Shown: piece by piece, positions 1 through 8,613 of the stretch
How the letters are laid out: every line of letters starts with the position of its first letter
Position numbering within the stretch: position 1 is the first letter of the stretch
From: Cereibacter azotoformans
GTDB taxonomy: Bacteria; Pseudomonadota; Alphaproteobacteria; Rhodobacterales; Rhodobacteraceae
Assembly: GCA_017599285.1 (NCBI GenBank)
Contig: JAGFXX010000001.1
Span: forward strand, 310,001-374,000
Length of the DNA: 64,000 bases
Direction of reading: 5' to 3'
Made by a program: the position numbers and the translations under genes
The notes under the pieces: model-generated
Database searches by the model: none
The model's input: only the letters and a program-made list of their open reading frames with translations
Told to the model about the DNA's origin: nothing

Positions 1-48
1 GACCTCGAGCAGCGTCTCGGTCGCGGCGGGGGGGCGTTCGTCGAACAT
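1..48 (-). CDS. Liv-type ABC transporter ATP-binding protein, N-terminus only (probable LivF)
   Basis: Only the first 16 codons lie in the window. The ATG is at 48 and the frame reads MFDERPPAATETLLEV before running off the left edge. A GAGG motif lies eight bases upstream of the ATG. The short sequence ends in LLEV, which matches how the second ATPase of branched-chain amino acid transporters usually begins. The operon already has LivG, LivH, LivM and a binding protein, so LivF is the one expected part that is missing. The identification is therefore mostly from context. Confidence 0.55.
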   Translation of the reverse strand, partial: MFDERPPAATETLLEV

Positions 49-71
49 GGGTCTGGCCTCGGCGGGGGAGG

Positions 72-95
72 GGGAGGCCCCGGACGGGGCCTCCC
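72..95 (-). other. Intercistronic hairpin between binding-protein gene and livF
   Basis: GGGAGGCCCC (72-81) and GGGGCCTCCC (86-95) form a perfect 10-bp stem with a 4-base loop, six bases past the stop of the binding-protein gene. No T-run follows on the minus strand. It therefore looks like an mRNA-stabilising or partial-attenuation hairpin inside the operon rather than a full terminator. Such hairpins are known after binding-protein genes, for example malE, and help keep the binding protein in excess. Confidence 0.6.
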
Positions 96-101
96 GTGTC
101 G

Positions 102-1391
102 TCAGTTGCAGCGTTCGGTGAGACCCGCTTCCTTGGCGTAGGCCGCGGAATCCTCCATCACGAGCGGGGTCAGAACCTCGTCATCCGGGGCGATCCAGTC
201 CGAGATCAGCGTCCACTTGCGCTCGTTGGCGTCCCATTGCTGGATGCGCGCCATGCCGGGGCCGCCGTGGTCCTCGCAGGAGGCGGCGAAGGGCTGGCCG
301 AAGTCGGGCAGGCCGAGTTCCTCCATCCGCGCCTCGGTGATCTCCAGCGCCTCGAACCCGTCGCGCACCTGCGCGGCATTCACCGCCGAAGTGCCAGCCA
401 GTTCCTGCGCCTTGCGGATCGCCTCGGCGATGACCATGGCCGCATACATGCCGCGCGAGTAAAGCACCGTGCCCACGTTCGAGCCGTCGCCCGCGGCCTT
501 GCCCGCGTCGTGCACATACTGCTTCAGGTCGGCATAGACCGGATAGTCCGAGCCCACGCCATGCATCGTCAGCGACTTGTAGCCGTTCGCGCCCGCGCCC
601 GCCGGGATCACGTCATTCTCGGAGCCCGACCACCAGATGCCGATGAAGTTCTCCATCGGGAAGCGGATGTTGGCGGCCTCCTGGATCGCGACCGAGTTCA
701 TCACGCCCCAGCCGTAGAACACCACGAAGTCGGGCTTTTCGCGGCGCACCTGGAGCCACTGGCTCTTCTGTTCCTGTCCGGGGCTGTCGATGGGCAGCAT
801 CGAAAGCTCGAAGCCGTGCTTCTCGGACAGTTCCTCCAGCGTGCGGATCGGCTCCTTGCCGTAGGCCGAGTTGTGGTAGAGCAGCGCGATCTTCTTGCCC
901 TCAAGGCTGCCGCCGTTCTCGTCGAGAAGGTATTTCACCGCGACCGAGGCGGCATCCCAGTAGTTCGCGGGATAGTTGAACACCCATTCGAAAACCTTGC
1001 CGTTGGCGGCCGAGGTGCGGCCGTAGCCCGGCGTGTAGAGCGTGATGCCGTCGGCCTGCATCTTGGGGATGAGCTGGTAGGTGATGCCGGTGGAGAGCGG
1101 GTTGTAGACCAGCGCGCCCTGGCCCTTGGTGGCCTCGTAGCACTCGACGCCCTTTTCGGTGTTGTAGGCGGTTTCGCATTCCGGCGTCAGCACCTTCTCG
1201 CCGCCGATGCCGCCGTCACGCTCGTTCAGCAGGGTGAAGTAATCCTGGAACCCGTCGGCGTAGGGGATGCCGCCGGCCGCGAAGGGTCCGGTGCGGTAGC
1301 TGAGGTTCGGCACGACGAGATCCGCCTGCGCCGCACCCGCCGCTCCGGCCGCGATGGCCGCCGCCGCGAGCAGGGTGAAACTCTTTTTCAT
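102..1391 (-). CDS. ABC transporter periplasmic substrate-binding protein, Leu/Ile/Val-binding family
   Basis: A 429-residue type I periplasmic binding protein. It starts MKKSFTLLAAAAIAAGAAG and has a classic Sec signal peptide ending near AQA-D. The ATG at 1391 is preceded by GGGAGGAG at good spacing; a longer in-frame start at 1436 lacks this and would spoil the signal peptide. It has two Cys residues in the ECETAYNTEKGVECYEA stretch, probably a disulfide. It is the fifth gene of the minus-strand operon and would deliver ligand to LivH/LivM. The family binds branched-chain amino acids, amides or aromatic acids. The acyl-CoA ligase in the same operon makes a carboxylic acid a better guess than leucine. 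Confidence 0.85.
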   Translation of the reverse strand: MKKSFTLLAAAAIAAGAAGAAQADLVVPNLSYRTGPFAAGGIPYADGFQDYFTLLNERDGGIGGEKVLTPECETAYNTEKGVECYEATKGQGALVYNPLSTGITYQLIPKMQADGITLYTPGYGRTSAANGKVFEWVFNYPANYWDAASVAVKYLLDENGGSLEGKKIALLYHNSAYGKEPIRTLEELSEKHGFELSMLPIDSPGQEQKSQWLQVRREKPDFVVFYGWGVMNSVAIQEAANIRFPMENFIGIWWSGSENDVIPAGAGANGYKSLTMHGVGSDYPVYADLKQYVHDAGKAAGDGSNVGTVLYSRGMYAAMVIAEAIRKAQELAGTSAVNAAQVRDGFEALEITEARMEELGLPDFGQPFAASCEDHGGPGMARIQQWDANERKWTLISDWIAPDDEVLTPLVMEDSAAYAKEAGLTERCN

Positions 1392-1452
1392 GGACACTCC
1401 TCCCGTTGGTCCTTTGCCGGTTGGCCCGGCGTTCATCCGGCCGCGCCCCGCA

Positions 1453-2529
1453 TCAGTGCGGGAAGGGCCACAGTCGCAGTTTCTCCTTCAGCACGCGCCA
1501 GAGCTGGGCCAGCCCGTGCGGTTCGAGGATGAGGAAGCCGATGATGAGGCCGCCCAGGATCATCAGCTCGATGTGGGCCGCGAGATCCGAGGGCCAGCCA
1601 AGGCCACCCACCAGCACGTTCTTCAGGAACACCGGCAGCAGGACGAGGAAGGCCGCGCCCGCGAAGCTGCCGAAGATGCTGCCGAGGCCCCCGATGATGA
1701 TCATGAAGAGGATCAGGAACGACTTCTGGATGCCGAAGGCCTCGCCCACCTCGGCCGCGCCCAGATAGACCGCGAAGAACAGCGCCCCCGCGATGCCGAT
1801 GAAGAAGGACGAGACGGCAAAGGCCGACAGTTTCGCGGCCAGCGGGTTCACCCCGATGATCTCGGCCGCGATGTCCATGTCACGGATCGCCATCCACTTG
1901 CGCCCGATGGTGCCGCGGGTCAGGTTGCGGGCGATCCAGGCGAGGGCGAAGAGGAAGACCGCGCAGAAGAGATACTTGGCCCAGGCCGGCGTGTTGGCCC
2001 CGGTGACGGCGATGCCGAAGAGCGTGCGTTCGGGTGCGGTGATCTGGCCCGAGGCCGAGTAGTTGTAGAACCACGGCACCTTGTTGAAGAGCCAGACAAG
2101 GAAGAACTGCGCGGCCAGCGTCGCCACGGCCAGGTAGAAGCCCTTGATCCTGAGCGAGGGCAGGCCGAAGAGCACGCCCACGGCCGCGGTGATCCCGCCG
2201 GCGAGGATGACGTGGATCACGATCGAGACCTCGGGGAAGGAGGTCATCAGCTTGTAGACCGCATAGGCCCCCACCGCCATGAAGCCGCCGGTGCCGAGGC
2301 TGACCTGTCCGCAATAGCCGGTCAGGATGTTCAGCCCGATCGCCGCGATCGCATAGATCAGGAAGGGCACGAAGACGGCGTTGGCCCAGTAGTCGGTCAT
2401 GAAGAACGGCAGGACAAGGAAGCCCACCACAAGGGCCACCTGATACCAGAGCCGGTCCCACCAGATCGGGAAGGTCTGGCTGTCCTGGGCGTAGCTTGTC
2501 TTGAATTCGCCCGCTTCACGGTAAAGCAT
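1453..2529 (-). CDS. livM: Liv-type ABC transporter permease LivM
   Basis: A 358-residue inner-membrane permease of the LivM family with about nine to ten hydrophobic segments. It has a hydrophilic N-terminus of roughly 25 residues (MLYREAGEFKTSYAQDSQTF), a conserved NILTGYCGQVSLGTGGFMAVGAY region near residues 67-90, and the family's GGLGSIFGSFAGAAF segment near the C-terminus. It starts three bases after the livH stop, so the two are translationally coupled. It pairs with LivH to form the membrane channel. Confidence 0.92.
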   Translation of the reverse strand: MLYREAGEFKTSYAQDSQTFPIWWDRLWYQVALVVGFLVLPFFMTDYWANAVFVPFLIYAIAAIGLNILTGYCGQVSLGTGGFMAVGAYAVYKLMTSFPEVSIVIHVILAGGITAAVGVLFGLPSLRIKGFYLAVATLAAQFFLVWLFNKVPWFYNYSASGQITAPERTLFGIAVTGANTPAWAKYLFCAVFLFALAWIARNLTRGTIGRKWMAIRDMDIAAEIIGVNPLAAKLSAFAVSSFFIGIAGALFFAVYLGAAEVGEAFGIQKSFLILFMIIIGGLGSIFGSFAGAAFLVLLPVFLKNVLVGGLGWPSDLAAHIELMILGGLIIGFLILEPHGLAQLWRVLKEKLRLWPFPH

Positions 2530-2532
2530 GGA

Positions 2533-3522
2533 TCAGACCCTCTCGATGATGCGTTCGCCGAACAGGCCCTGTGGCCGGAAGACGAGGAACAGGAGTGCGA
2601 GGACGTAGGCGAACCAGTTCTCGGTCGCGCCGCCGATCAGCGGGCCCGCAAAGAACTCGAACAGCTTCTCGCCCATGCCGATGATCAGCCCACCGACGAT
2701 GGCGCCGGGGATCGAGGTGAAGCCGCCCAGCATCAGCACCGGCAGCGCCTTCAGCGCGATCAGGCTCAGCGAGAACTGCACGCCCGACTTGGTGCCCCAC
2801 ATGATGCCCGCGATCAGCGCCACGAACCCCGCGATCGACCAGACCAGCACCCAGACGAAGCGCAGCGAGATGCCGACCGACAGCGCCGCCTGATGGTCGT
2901 CGGCCACCGCGCGCAAGGCCCGGCCATATTTGGTGTATTGCGAGAAGAGGGTCAGCGCCGCGACCAGCGCCGCCGCGACGAGGGCGGCCACCACATCGAG
3001 CTTGTCGATGAAGAAGCCATAGCCGAACCAGGCGTCGGTGACGCTTTCGATGCTTTCCGAGATGCCCTGCGGCAGGCCCACGTCCAGCTTCTTGATGTCG
3101 GCGCCCCACATCACGTCGCCCAGGCCTTCGAGGAAGTAGGCCAGCCCGATGGTGGCCATGAAGAGGATGATCGGCTCCTGGTTGACCAGATGCTTCAGCA
3201 CCAGCCGCTCGATCAGATAAGCGAGGCCGACCATCACCAGCGCGGTGAGCGCGATGGCCACCACGCTCGGCAGCGTCCAGCCGAAATGGTGCAGCTTGGT
3301 GCCGAAGGTCGCGTTGATGAGATGGGCAAAGGGGATCTGCCCGTTCTGGAGGCCCACCAGCGTCAGGGCGGCAAACAGCGCCAGCACCCCCTGCGCATAG
3401 TTGAAGATGCCCGAAGCCTTGAAGATCAGCACGAAGCCCAGGGCCACGAGCGCATACATCACGCCCGCCATCAGGCCGTTCAGCGTGACCTCCATCGCGA
3501 AGAGAAGCTGGTCAGGCAGCAT
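2533..3522 (-). CDS. livH: Liv-type ABC transporter permease LivH
   Basis: A 329-residue inner-membrane permease of the LivH family. It has the typical N-terminal LNGLMAGVMYALVALGFVLI helix, a FNYAQGVLALF segment, and a C-terminal VLALLFLVFRPQGLFGERI signature. At 329 residues it is slightly longer than the usual ~300. Its ATG (3522) lies inside the end of a small 47-codon gene, so its translation is probably coupled to that gene. It forms the transport channel with LivM. Confidence 0.92.
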   Translation of the reverse strand: MLPDQLLFAMEVTLNGLMAGVMYALVALGFVLIFKASGIFNYAQGVLALFAALTLVGLQNGQIPFAHLINATFGTKLHHFGWTLPSVVAIALTALVMVGLAYLIERLVLKHLVNQEPIILFMATIGLAYFLEGLGDVMWGADIKKLDVGLPQGISESIESVTDAWFGYGFFIDKLDVVAALVAAALVAALTLFSQYTKYGRALRAVADDHQAALSVGISLRFVWVLVWSIAGFVALIAGIMWGTKSGVQFSLSLIALKALPVLMLGGFTSIPGAIVGGLIIGMGEKLFEFFAGPLIGGATENWFAYVLALLFLVFRPQGLFGERIIERV

Positions 3523-3655
3523 CGGGGCGGACCTCCTCGGGGCGAGTGCTGGGGCCGCGGGGGCCGGGAACGGGGGCGGGGGGCGGGGTGTCGTCGGCCA
3601 GCAGGCGCGGCCTCGGGATGACGATCAGCTCGTCGGGGTAGCGGCTCTCAGTCAT
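3512..3655 (-). CDS. Small proline-rich protein of 47 residues between livG and livH
   Basis: An ATG at 3655 overlaps the livG stop in the string ATGACTGA, and the reading frame ends with TGA at 3512-3514, 11 bases inside livH. The product begins MTESRYPDELIVIPRPRLL and then becomes very proline-rich (PPPAPVPGPRGPSTRP). It has no signal peptide or membrane segment. The frame fills exactly the gap between livG and livH and overlaps both, which is hard to explain unless it is translated. It could be a real small protein or a leader that couples livH translation to livG. I do not recognise it. Confidence 0.6.
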   Translation of the reverse strand: MTESRYPDELIVIPRPRLLADDTPPPAPVPGPRGPSTRPEEVRPDAA

Positions 3656-4472
3656 GCTGCACCCCCAGATAGGCCTCGATCACCGCCTGGTTGCTGCGCA
3701 CTTCGTCGGGCGTGCCGTCGCCGATCTTCTTGCCGTAGTCCATCACCACGACCCGGTCGCTGAGGTCCATCACCACGCCCATGTCATGCTCGATCAGGCA
3801 GATGGTGGTGCCGAACTCGTCGTTGGTATCGAGGATGAAGCGGCACATGTCCTCCTTCTCCTCGACGTTCATGCCGGCCATCGGCTCGTCCAGAAGCAAG
3901 AGCTTCGGCTCGGTCGCCAGCGCGCGGGCCAGTTCGACCCGCTTCTTCAGGCCGTAGGGCAGGCGGCCCACCGGCGTCTTGCGGATGTGCTGGATTTCCA
4001 GGAAGTCGATGATCTTCTCGACCTTGGCGCGGTGCTCGACCTCCTCGGCCTGGGCGCGGCCCCACCAGAGCGCCTGGCTCCAGAGGCCCGTCTTCATCAG
4101 CGTGAGCCGCCCGGTCATGATGTTGTCCAGCACGCTCATGCCCTCGAACAGCGCGATGTTCTGGAAGGTGCGGGCGATGCCCTGCTGGGCGACCTCGTAG
4201 GGCTTCATCTGCGGGCGGCGCTTGCCCTTGAACCAGACCTCGCCCTCCTGCGGGACGTAGAAGCCCGAGATCACGTTCAGCATCGAGCTTTTGCCCGCGC
4301 CGTTCGGGCCGATGATGGCGCGGATCTCGCCCTCGCGGATGTCGAAGCTGATGTCGGTGATCGCCTTCACGCCGCCGAAGCGCAGGGTGATGTTCCTCAT
4401 TTCCATCAGAACCCCGCCGATGCGGGGGGCGTCGGCTGCGGCCGGGGCCGCCTCAATGTCCATCGCGTTCAT
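3648..4472 (-). CDS. livG: Liv-type ABC transporter ATP-binding protein LivG
   Basis: A 274-residue ATPase. It has Walker A GPNGAGKSS (near residue 55), Walker B KLLLLDEP followed by MAGMN (typical of LivG), and the switch His in CLIEHDMGVVMD. The signature loop is LPYGLKKRVELARAL, an odd but LivG-like version of LSGGQ. The ATG at 4472 overlaps the ligase stop (ATGA). A second possible start, Met4, is at 4463. The N-terminus carries an extra acidic/alanine stretch of about 20 residues before the ABC domain. Confidence 0.93.
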   Translation of the reverse strand: MNAMDIEAAPAAADAPRIGGVLMEMRNITLRFGGVKAITDISFDIREGEIRAIIGPNGAGKSSMLNVISGFYVPQEGEVWFKGKRRPQMKPYEVAQQGIARTFQNIALFEGMSVLDNIMTGRLTLMKTGLWSQALWWGRAQAEEVEHRAKVEKIIDFLEIQHIRKTPVGRLPYGLKKRVELARALATEPKLLLLDEPMAGMNVEEKEDMCRFILDTNDEFGTTICLIEHDMGVVMDLSDRVVVMDYGKKIGDGTPDEVRSNQAVIEAYLGVQHD

Positions 4473-6430
4473 TCCGCTGCCATCCTCTGCGCGGGGCCGG
4501 GTTGCGTCGTGGCCTCCTCGATCCTCAGCGTGGCGCGGATCGCGCCCTTGCGGCCGTCCTCGTAGGTGACTTCCGTCTCGGTGTAGATGCTGGTCCGCCC
4601 GTCATAGAGCGCGGCGATCAGGTCGTGGTATTTCTCCTCGATGATCTTGCGGCGCACCTTGCGGGTGCGGGTCATCTCGCCGTCGTCGGCATCGAGTTCC
4701 TTGTGCAGGATCAGGAAGCGGTGGATCTGGCAGCCCGACAGCATCGGGTCGGCGGCGACCGAGGCGTTCACCTCCTCGACATGGCCGCGGATCATGTCAT
4801 AGACGGCCGGGTTCGCCGCCAGCTCCTGATAGGAGGAATAGGCGATGTTGTTGCGCTCGGCCCAGTTGCCGACGGCGTTCAGGTCGATGTTGACGAAGGC
4901 GGTGCACATCGGCCGGCCATTGCCGAACACCACCGCTTCGAGGATCGAGGGGAAGAACTTCAGCTTGTTCTCGACATATTTCGGCGCGAAGAGCCGGCCG
5001 TCGGCCATCTTGCCCACATCCTTGGCGCGGTCGATGATGCGCAGGTGGCCCGTCGCCTCCTCGAAGAAGCCCGCGTCGCCGGTGGCGACCCAGCCCTCGG
5101 CGTCCTTGGTCGAGGCGGTGCTTTCGGGGTTCTTGTAGTAGGAGACGAAGGTGCCGGGCGAGCGGTAGAAGACCTCGCCATTCTCGGCGATCCGCACCTC
5201 CACCCCCGGCGAGGGCACGCCCACCGTGTCCGAGCGCACCTGCCCGTCGGGCTGCTGGGTGATGAAGACCGAGGCTTCCGTCTGGCCGTAGAGCTGCTTG
5301 AGGTTGATGCCGAGCGAGCGGTAGAAGTCGAAGATCTCGGGTCCGATCGCCTCGCCGGCCGTGTAGCCCACGCGCACGCGGCTGAATCCCAGCGTGTTCT
5401 TCAGCGGGCCGTAGACCAGCTTGTCGCCGATGAAATAGGCCAGCCGGTCGGCCATGCCCACGGACTTGCCGTCGAGGATGTCGGGGCCGACGCGGCGGGC
5501 CACCTTCATGTAATGGTGAAAGATCGCCTTCTTGATCCGGCCCGCATCCTCCATGCGGATCATCACGTTGGTCAGCTGGCCCTCGAACACGCGGGGCGGC
5601 GCGAAGAAGTAGGTCGGCCCGATCTCGCGCAGGTCGTTCATCATGGTGGTGGCGCTTTCGGGGCAGTTCACGCAGAAGCCCGTCCACATCGCCTGGCCCA
5701 CCGAGAAGATGAAGTCGCCCACCCAGGCCATCGGCAGATAGGCCAGGATCTCGTCGCCGGGGCGCAGCCGGTCGAACTCGGCCGAGTTCTTCGAGGTCTC
5801 GATGATGTTGCGGTTCGACAGGACCACGCCCTTCGGCTTGCCGGTCGTGCCCGAGGTATAGAGCATCACGCAGGTCGAGTCGTAGTCGAGTTCCGCGATC
5901 CGGTGGTTCAGCTCCTCGTCGAAGCGCCAGTGCGCGGCGCGCCCCTCGGCCACCACGTCGGCCAGCCAGTTCATGCGGGAATGGTCGTATTTCCGCATGC
6001 CGCGCTTGTCGACATAGACCACCTGCTCGATGTGGTGGATGCGGTCCTGAACCTCGATGACCTTGTCCACCTGCTCCTGATCGCCGCAGACGACGAAGGT
6101 GGCGCCGCAATGATCGAGCACATAGGCCATCTCGTCGGCCGCCGCGTCCTGATAGAGCGGCACCGGAACCGCGCCGCACATCTGCGCCGCCACCATCGAC
6201 CAGTAGAGCGCGGGGCGGTTGCGTCCGACCACCGCGACGAAGTCGCCGCGCTTCAGCCCCAGCGCCATGAAGCCCAGCGCGATCGCGCGGATCTCGTCGG
6301 CAGCCTCGGCCCAGGTCCAGACCTGCCAGATGCCGAATTCCTTCTCGCGATAGGCGGGCTGGTTGGCAAACTGGCTTGCGTTGCGCGCCAACAGCGCCGG
6401 AATCGAGACGAGATCCCCCGTTTCGGCCAT
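4469..6430 (-). CDS. AMP-dependent acyl-CoA synthetase/ligase
   Basis: A 653-residue adenylate-forming enzyme that would activate a carboxylic acid as acyl-AMP and then acyl-CoA. The phosphate-binding loop YTSGTTGKPKG starts at Tyr191. Other motifs are YGQTEASVF, ATGDAGFFEE and IIDRAKDVGK. Its size fits long-chain or aryl-CoA ligases of the FadD15 type. It is the first gene of the operon and is followed by a complete Liv-type importer, so it probably activates the imported acid. A strong purine-rich ribosome site (GGGAGGAGAGGA) precedes the ATG. The actual acid (fatty, phenylacetic or other aromatic) cannot be read from the sequence. Confidence 0.88.
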   Translation of the reverse strand: MAETGDLVSIPALLARNASQFANQPAYREKEFGIWQVWTWAEAADEIRAIALGFMALGLKRGDFVAVVGRNRPALYWSMVAAQMCGAVPVPLYQDAAADEMAYVLDHCGATFVVCGDQEQVDKVIEVQDRIHHIEQVVYVDKRGMRKYDHSRMNWLADVVAEGRAAHWRFDEELNHRIAELDYDSTCVMLYTSGTTGKPKGVVLSNRNIIETSKNSAEFDRLRPGDEILAYLPMAWVGDFIFSVGQAMWTGFCVNCPESATTMMNDLREIGPTYFFAPPRVFEGQLTNVMIRMEDAGRIKKAIFHHYMKVARRVGPDILDGKSVGMADRLAYFIGDKLVYGPLKNTLGFSRVRVGYTAGEAIGPEIFDFYRSLGINLKQLYGQTEASVFITQQPDGQVRSDTVGVPSPGVEVRIAENGEVFYRSPGTFVSYYKNPESTASTKDAEGWVATGDAGFFEEATGHLRIIDRAKDVGKMADGRLFAPKYVENKLKFFPSILEAVVFGNGRPMCTAFVNIDLNAVGNWAERNNIAYSSYQELAANPAVYDMIRGHVEEVNASVAADPMLSGCQIHRFLILHKELDADDGEMTRTRKVRRKIIEEKYHDLIAALYDGRTSIYTETEVTYEDGRKGAIRATLRIEEATTQPGPAQRMAAE

Positions 6431-6547
6431 TCCTCTCCTCCCTGATGCGGCCTGCCTCCTCCTCCGGGGCGGGCCGGGCCGAGGGATGGTTCTTCATGAC
6501 CCTTTCCCTCGCACACAGACCCTCGCCCGCAATGGTTGCGCGACTTT

Positions 6548-6564
6548 TTCGCAATCCTTGCGAA
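6548..6564. promoter_or_regulatory. Perfect palindrome, likely operator in the divergent promoter region
   Basis: TTCGCAA-TCC-TTGCGAA is a perfect 7-3-7 inverted repeat in an AT-richer patch between the acyl-CoA ligase operon and the divergent two-component genes. An extra TTGCGCG half-site lies just to its left at about 6535-6541. It is placed about 115 bases upstream of the ligase ATG and 125 bases upstream of the kinase ATG. The response regulator encoded next door is the obvious candidate to bind it, but this is inference. Confidence 0.5.
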
Positions 6565-6690
6565 TTGTAACAGGCCGCCGACGGCGCCTGTCCGCTCGTC
6601 CCGCGCGCCGTGACGCGGCGCCCTGACGGCCGGAACCCTCTTCCGTGGAGCGCCCGTGCAATGCTAGCCAATCTTCGGGGAGGACATGCG

Positions 6691-8613
6691 ATGCCGGAGA
6701 GAGAGGAGGCGCTCGAGGCCCTGACGCGGGCCGGGCTGAACCTGATTCAGCAGGCGCTGTCGATCTATGACAGCGACCTGAAGCTCGCCGTCTGGAATCG
6801 CCGCTTTCGCGAGATGTTCGACCTGCCCGAGCGGCTGGCGACCTCGGGCGCCGACTTCACCGAAACGATCCGCTATCTCGTCGAGCGGGGGGAATACGGC
6901 CCGGTGGACGATCCCGAGCAGGCCGTCCGCACCCGGGTTGCCGCGGCGCGCACCTTCCAGCCGCACTACATGGAACGCGAACGCCCCTCGGGACGCTGGA
7001 TCTCGGTCGAGGGGGCGCCCCTGCCGCAGGGTGGCTGGGTTACCGTCTATACCGACATCACCGAGATCAAGCTGCAGGAAAGCCTGCTCCGGGCGCGGTC
7101 CGAGGTGCTCTCGGGCGAGGTTCTGGCCAATGCCGAGCGGCTGGCGCAGGCGAACCGGGCGCTGGCGGCCACCAACGCCGCTCTGGAAGAGGCGCAACGC
7201 GAGCTGACCGAGATGGAGGCGCGCACCCGGCTGACCACCGAGATGATGCCGGCCCATATCGCCCATGTCGGCCGCGACCTGCGCTACACCTATTCCAATC
7301 GCCGGCTGTCGCAGGTGATCCCGGGGCGCCCGTCCGACATCCTCGGCCTGACGGGACGCGAGGCCCTGGGCGACGAGGTCTTCGCCCGGATCCGCCCCTG
7401 CCTGCTGCGCGCGCTGGAGGGCGAGCCGTCGGTGCTGGAATTCACCGCGGAAGACAGCGGCACCCGCATCCGGTCCGCCTTCACGCCCGACCGGATCGGC
7501 GAGGGGCCGATCAACGGCGTCTATATCCTGTCGATGGACGTGACCGCCGAGACGCAGGCCCGCGAGGCGCTGATCCAGACGCGCAAGCGCGAGCTGACGG
7601 CGCAGCTGACCAGCGGCCTCGCGCATGATTTCGCGAACCTCCTGACCGTGATCCTGGGATTGCAGGGCCGGCTCGAGCGCATGGACCTGTCCGAAGAGGG
7701 CCGGCAACTGGTCGCGGCCACCATCGCCGCGGCACGGCGGGGCGGGGGGCTTCTCGACCAGATCGCCTCGATCTCGGGCAAGCGCGCGCTCAACCCCGTC
7801 GCCACGGTGCTTGCGCGGTTCCTGTCGGACCTGAGGCTGATGGCGGGCCCGACCCTGCCCGACGGGGTGGCGCTCGAGATCGTCATGCCCGATCCGATCC
7901 CGCCCGTCATGCTCGATGCGGGGGCGCTGCAGGATGCGGCGCTGAACCTGATCCTGAACGCGCGGGACGCGATCGGAGGGCGGGGGGGCACGATCCGCCT
8001 GACGGCGCGGGCGGTGCGCGACACCTGGATCGAGATCCTTGTCGAGGACGACGGGCCGGGCTTTTCCGAGCCGGCGCTCGAACATGCGCTCGACCCGTTC
8101 TTCACCACGAAGGGCGGCGTGGGATCGGGCCTCGGCCTCTCGATGGTCTATGACCAGATCAAGCTGGCGGGTGGCACGGTGCGGATCGGCAACCGCCCGG
8201 GCGGCGGGGCGGCGGTGCAACTCCGCCTGCCGCTCCGGCGCGCGGACGAGCCCGCCGCGCCGATGCTGGTGCTGCTGGTCGAGGATGATCCCGACATCCG
8301 CGAGGCGGTGCGCGGGATGCTGCGAGCCGCCGGGCACAGCGTGATCGAGGCGGCTTCGGCCGACGAGGCGCTGACGCTGATCGACCTGCCGGGGGTGGGG
8401 CTCGTCCTGTCGGACGTGAACCTGCCCGGCCAGCGGTCCGGTCTCGACCTCGCCGCAGAGCTGGCGGCGCGAACCCATCCCGCGCGGCTGGTCCTGATGA
8501 CCTCTCTGCCCCCGGGCAACGCCCGACGCCAGAGCGCCGAGGCGCTGGCGCCTGTCCTCGCCAAACCCTTCGACGCCACGCAACTCGCCGCCTGCCTCGG
8601 AGCGTCCGCATGA
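6691..8613 (+). CDS. PAS-domain hybrid histidine kinase with C-terminal receiver
   Basis: A 640-residue cytoplasmic sensor kinase without membrane segments. It has two PAS-like regions (about 10-130 and 180-300) separated by a short coiled coil. The H-box is GLAHDFANLLTVILG with phospho-acceptor His312; the usual HDFNNLL is changed to HDFANLL. ATPase boxes follow: LILNARDAIGG, VEDDGPGF and GVGSGLGLSM. A receiver domain has Asp575 in LVLSDVNLP. The ATG at 6691 has GGGGAGGA six bases upstream; an upstream in-frame start at 6610 does not. The ATGA overlap with the next gene shows a kinase/regulator operon, divergent from the ligase/Liv operon it may control. Confidence 0.88.
   Translation: MPEREEALEALTRAGLNLIQQALSIYDSDLKLAVWNRRFREMFDLPERLATSGADFTETIRYLVERGEYGPVDDPEQAVRTRVAAARTFQPHYMERERPSGRWISVEGAPLPQGGWVTVYTDITEIKLQESLLRARSEVLSGEVLANAERLAQANRALAATNAALEEAQRELTEMEARTRLTTEMMPAHIAHVGRDLRYTYSNRRLSQVIPGRPSDILGLTGREALGDEVFARIRPCLLRALEGEPSVLEFTAEDSGTRIRSAFTPDRIGEGPINGVYILSMDVTAETQAREALIQTRKRELTAQLTSGLAHDFANLLTVILGLQGRLERMDLSEEGRQLVAATIAAARRGGGLLDQIASISGKRALNPVATVLARFLSDLRLMAGPTLPDGVALEIVMPDPIPPVMLDAGALQDAALNLILNARDAIGGRGGTIRLTARAVRDTWIEILVEDDGPGFSEPALEHALDPFFTTKGGVGSGLGLSMVYDQIKLAGGTVRIGNRPGGGAAVQLRLPLRRADEPAAPMLVLLVEDDPDIREAVRGMLRAAGHSVIEAASADEALTLIDLPGVGLVLSDVNLPGQRSGLDLAAELAARTHPARLVLMTSLPPGNARRQSAEALAPVLAKPFDATQLAACLGASA

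Noticed and set aside
1354..3621. A plus-strand open frame of 755 codons antisense to livM and livH
   Set aside because: The frame covers conserved permease genes in reverse. The product is a charge-rich shadow without domains.
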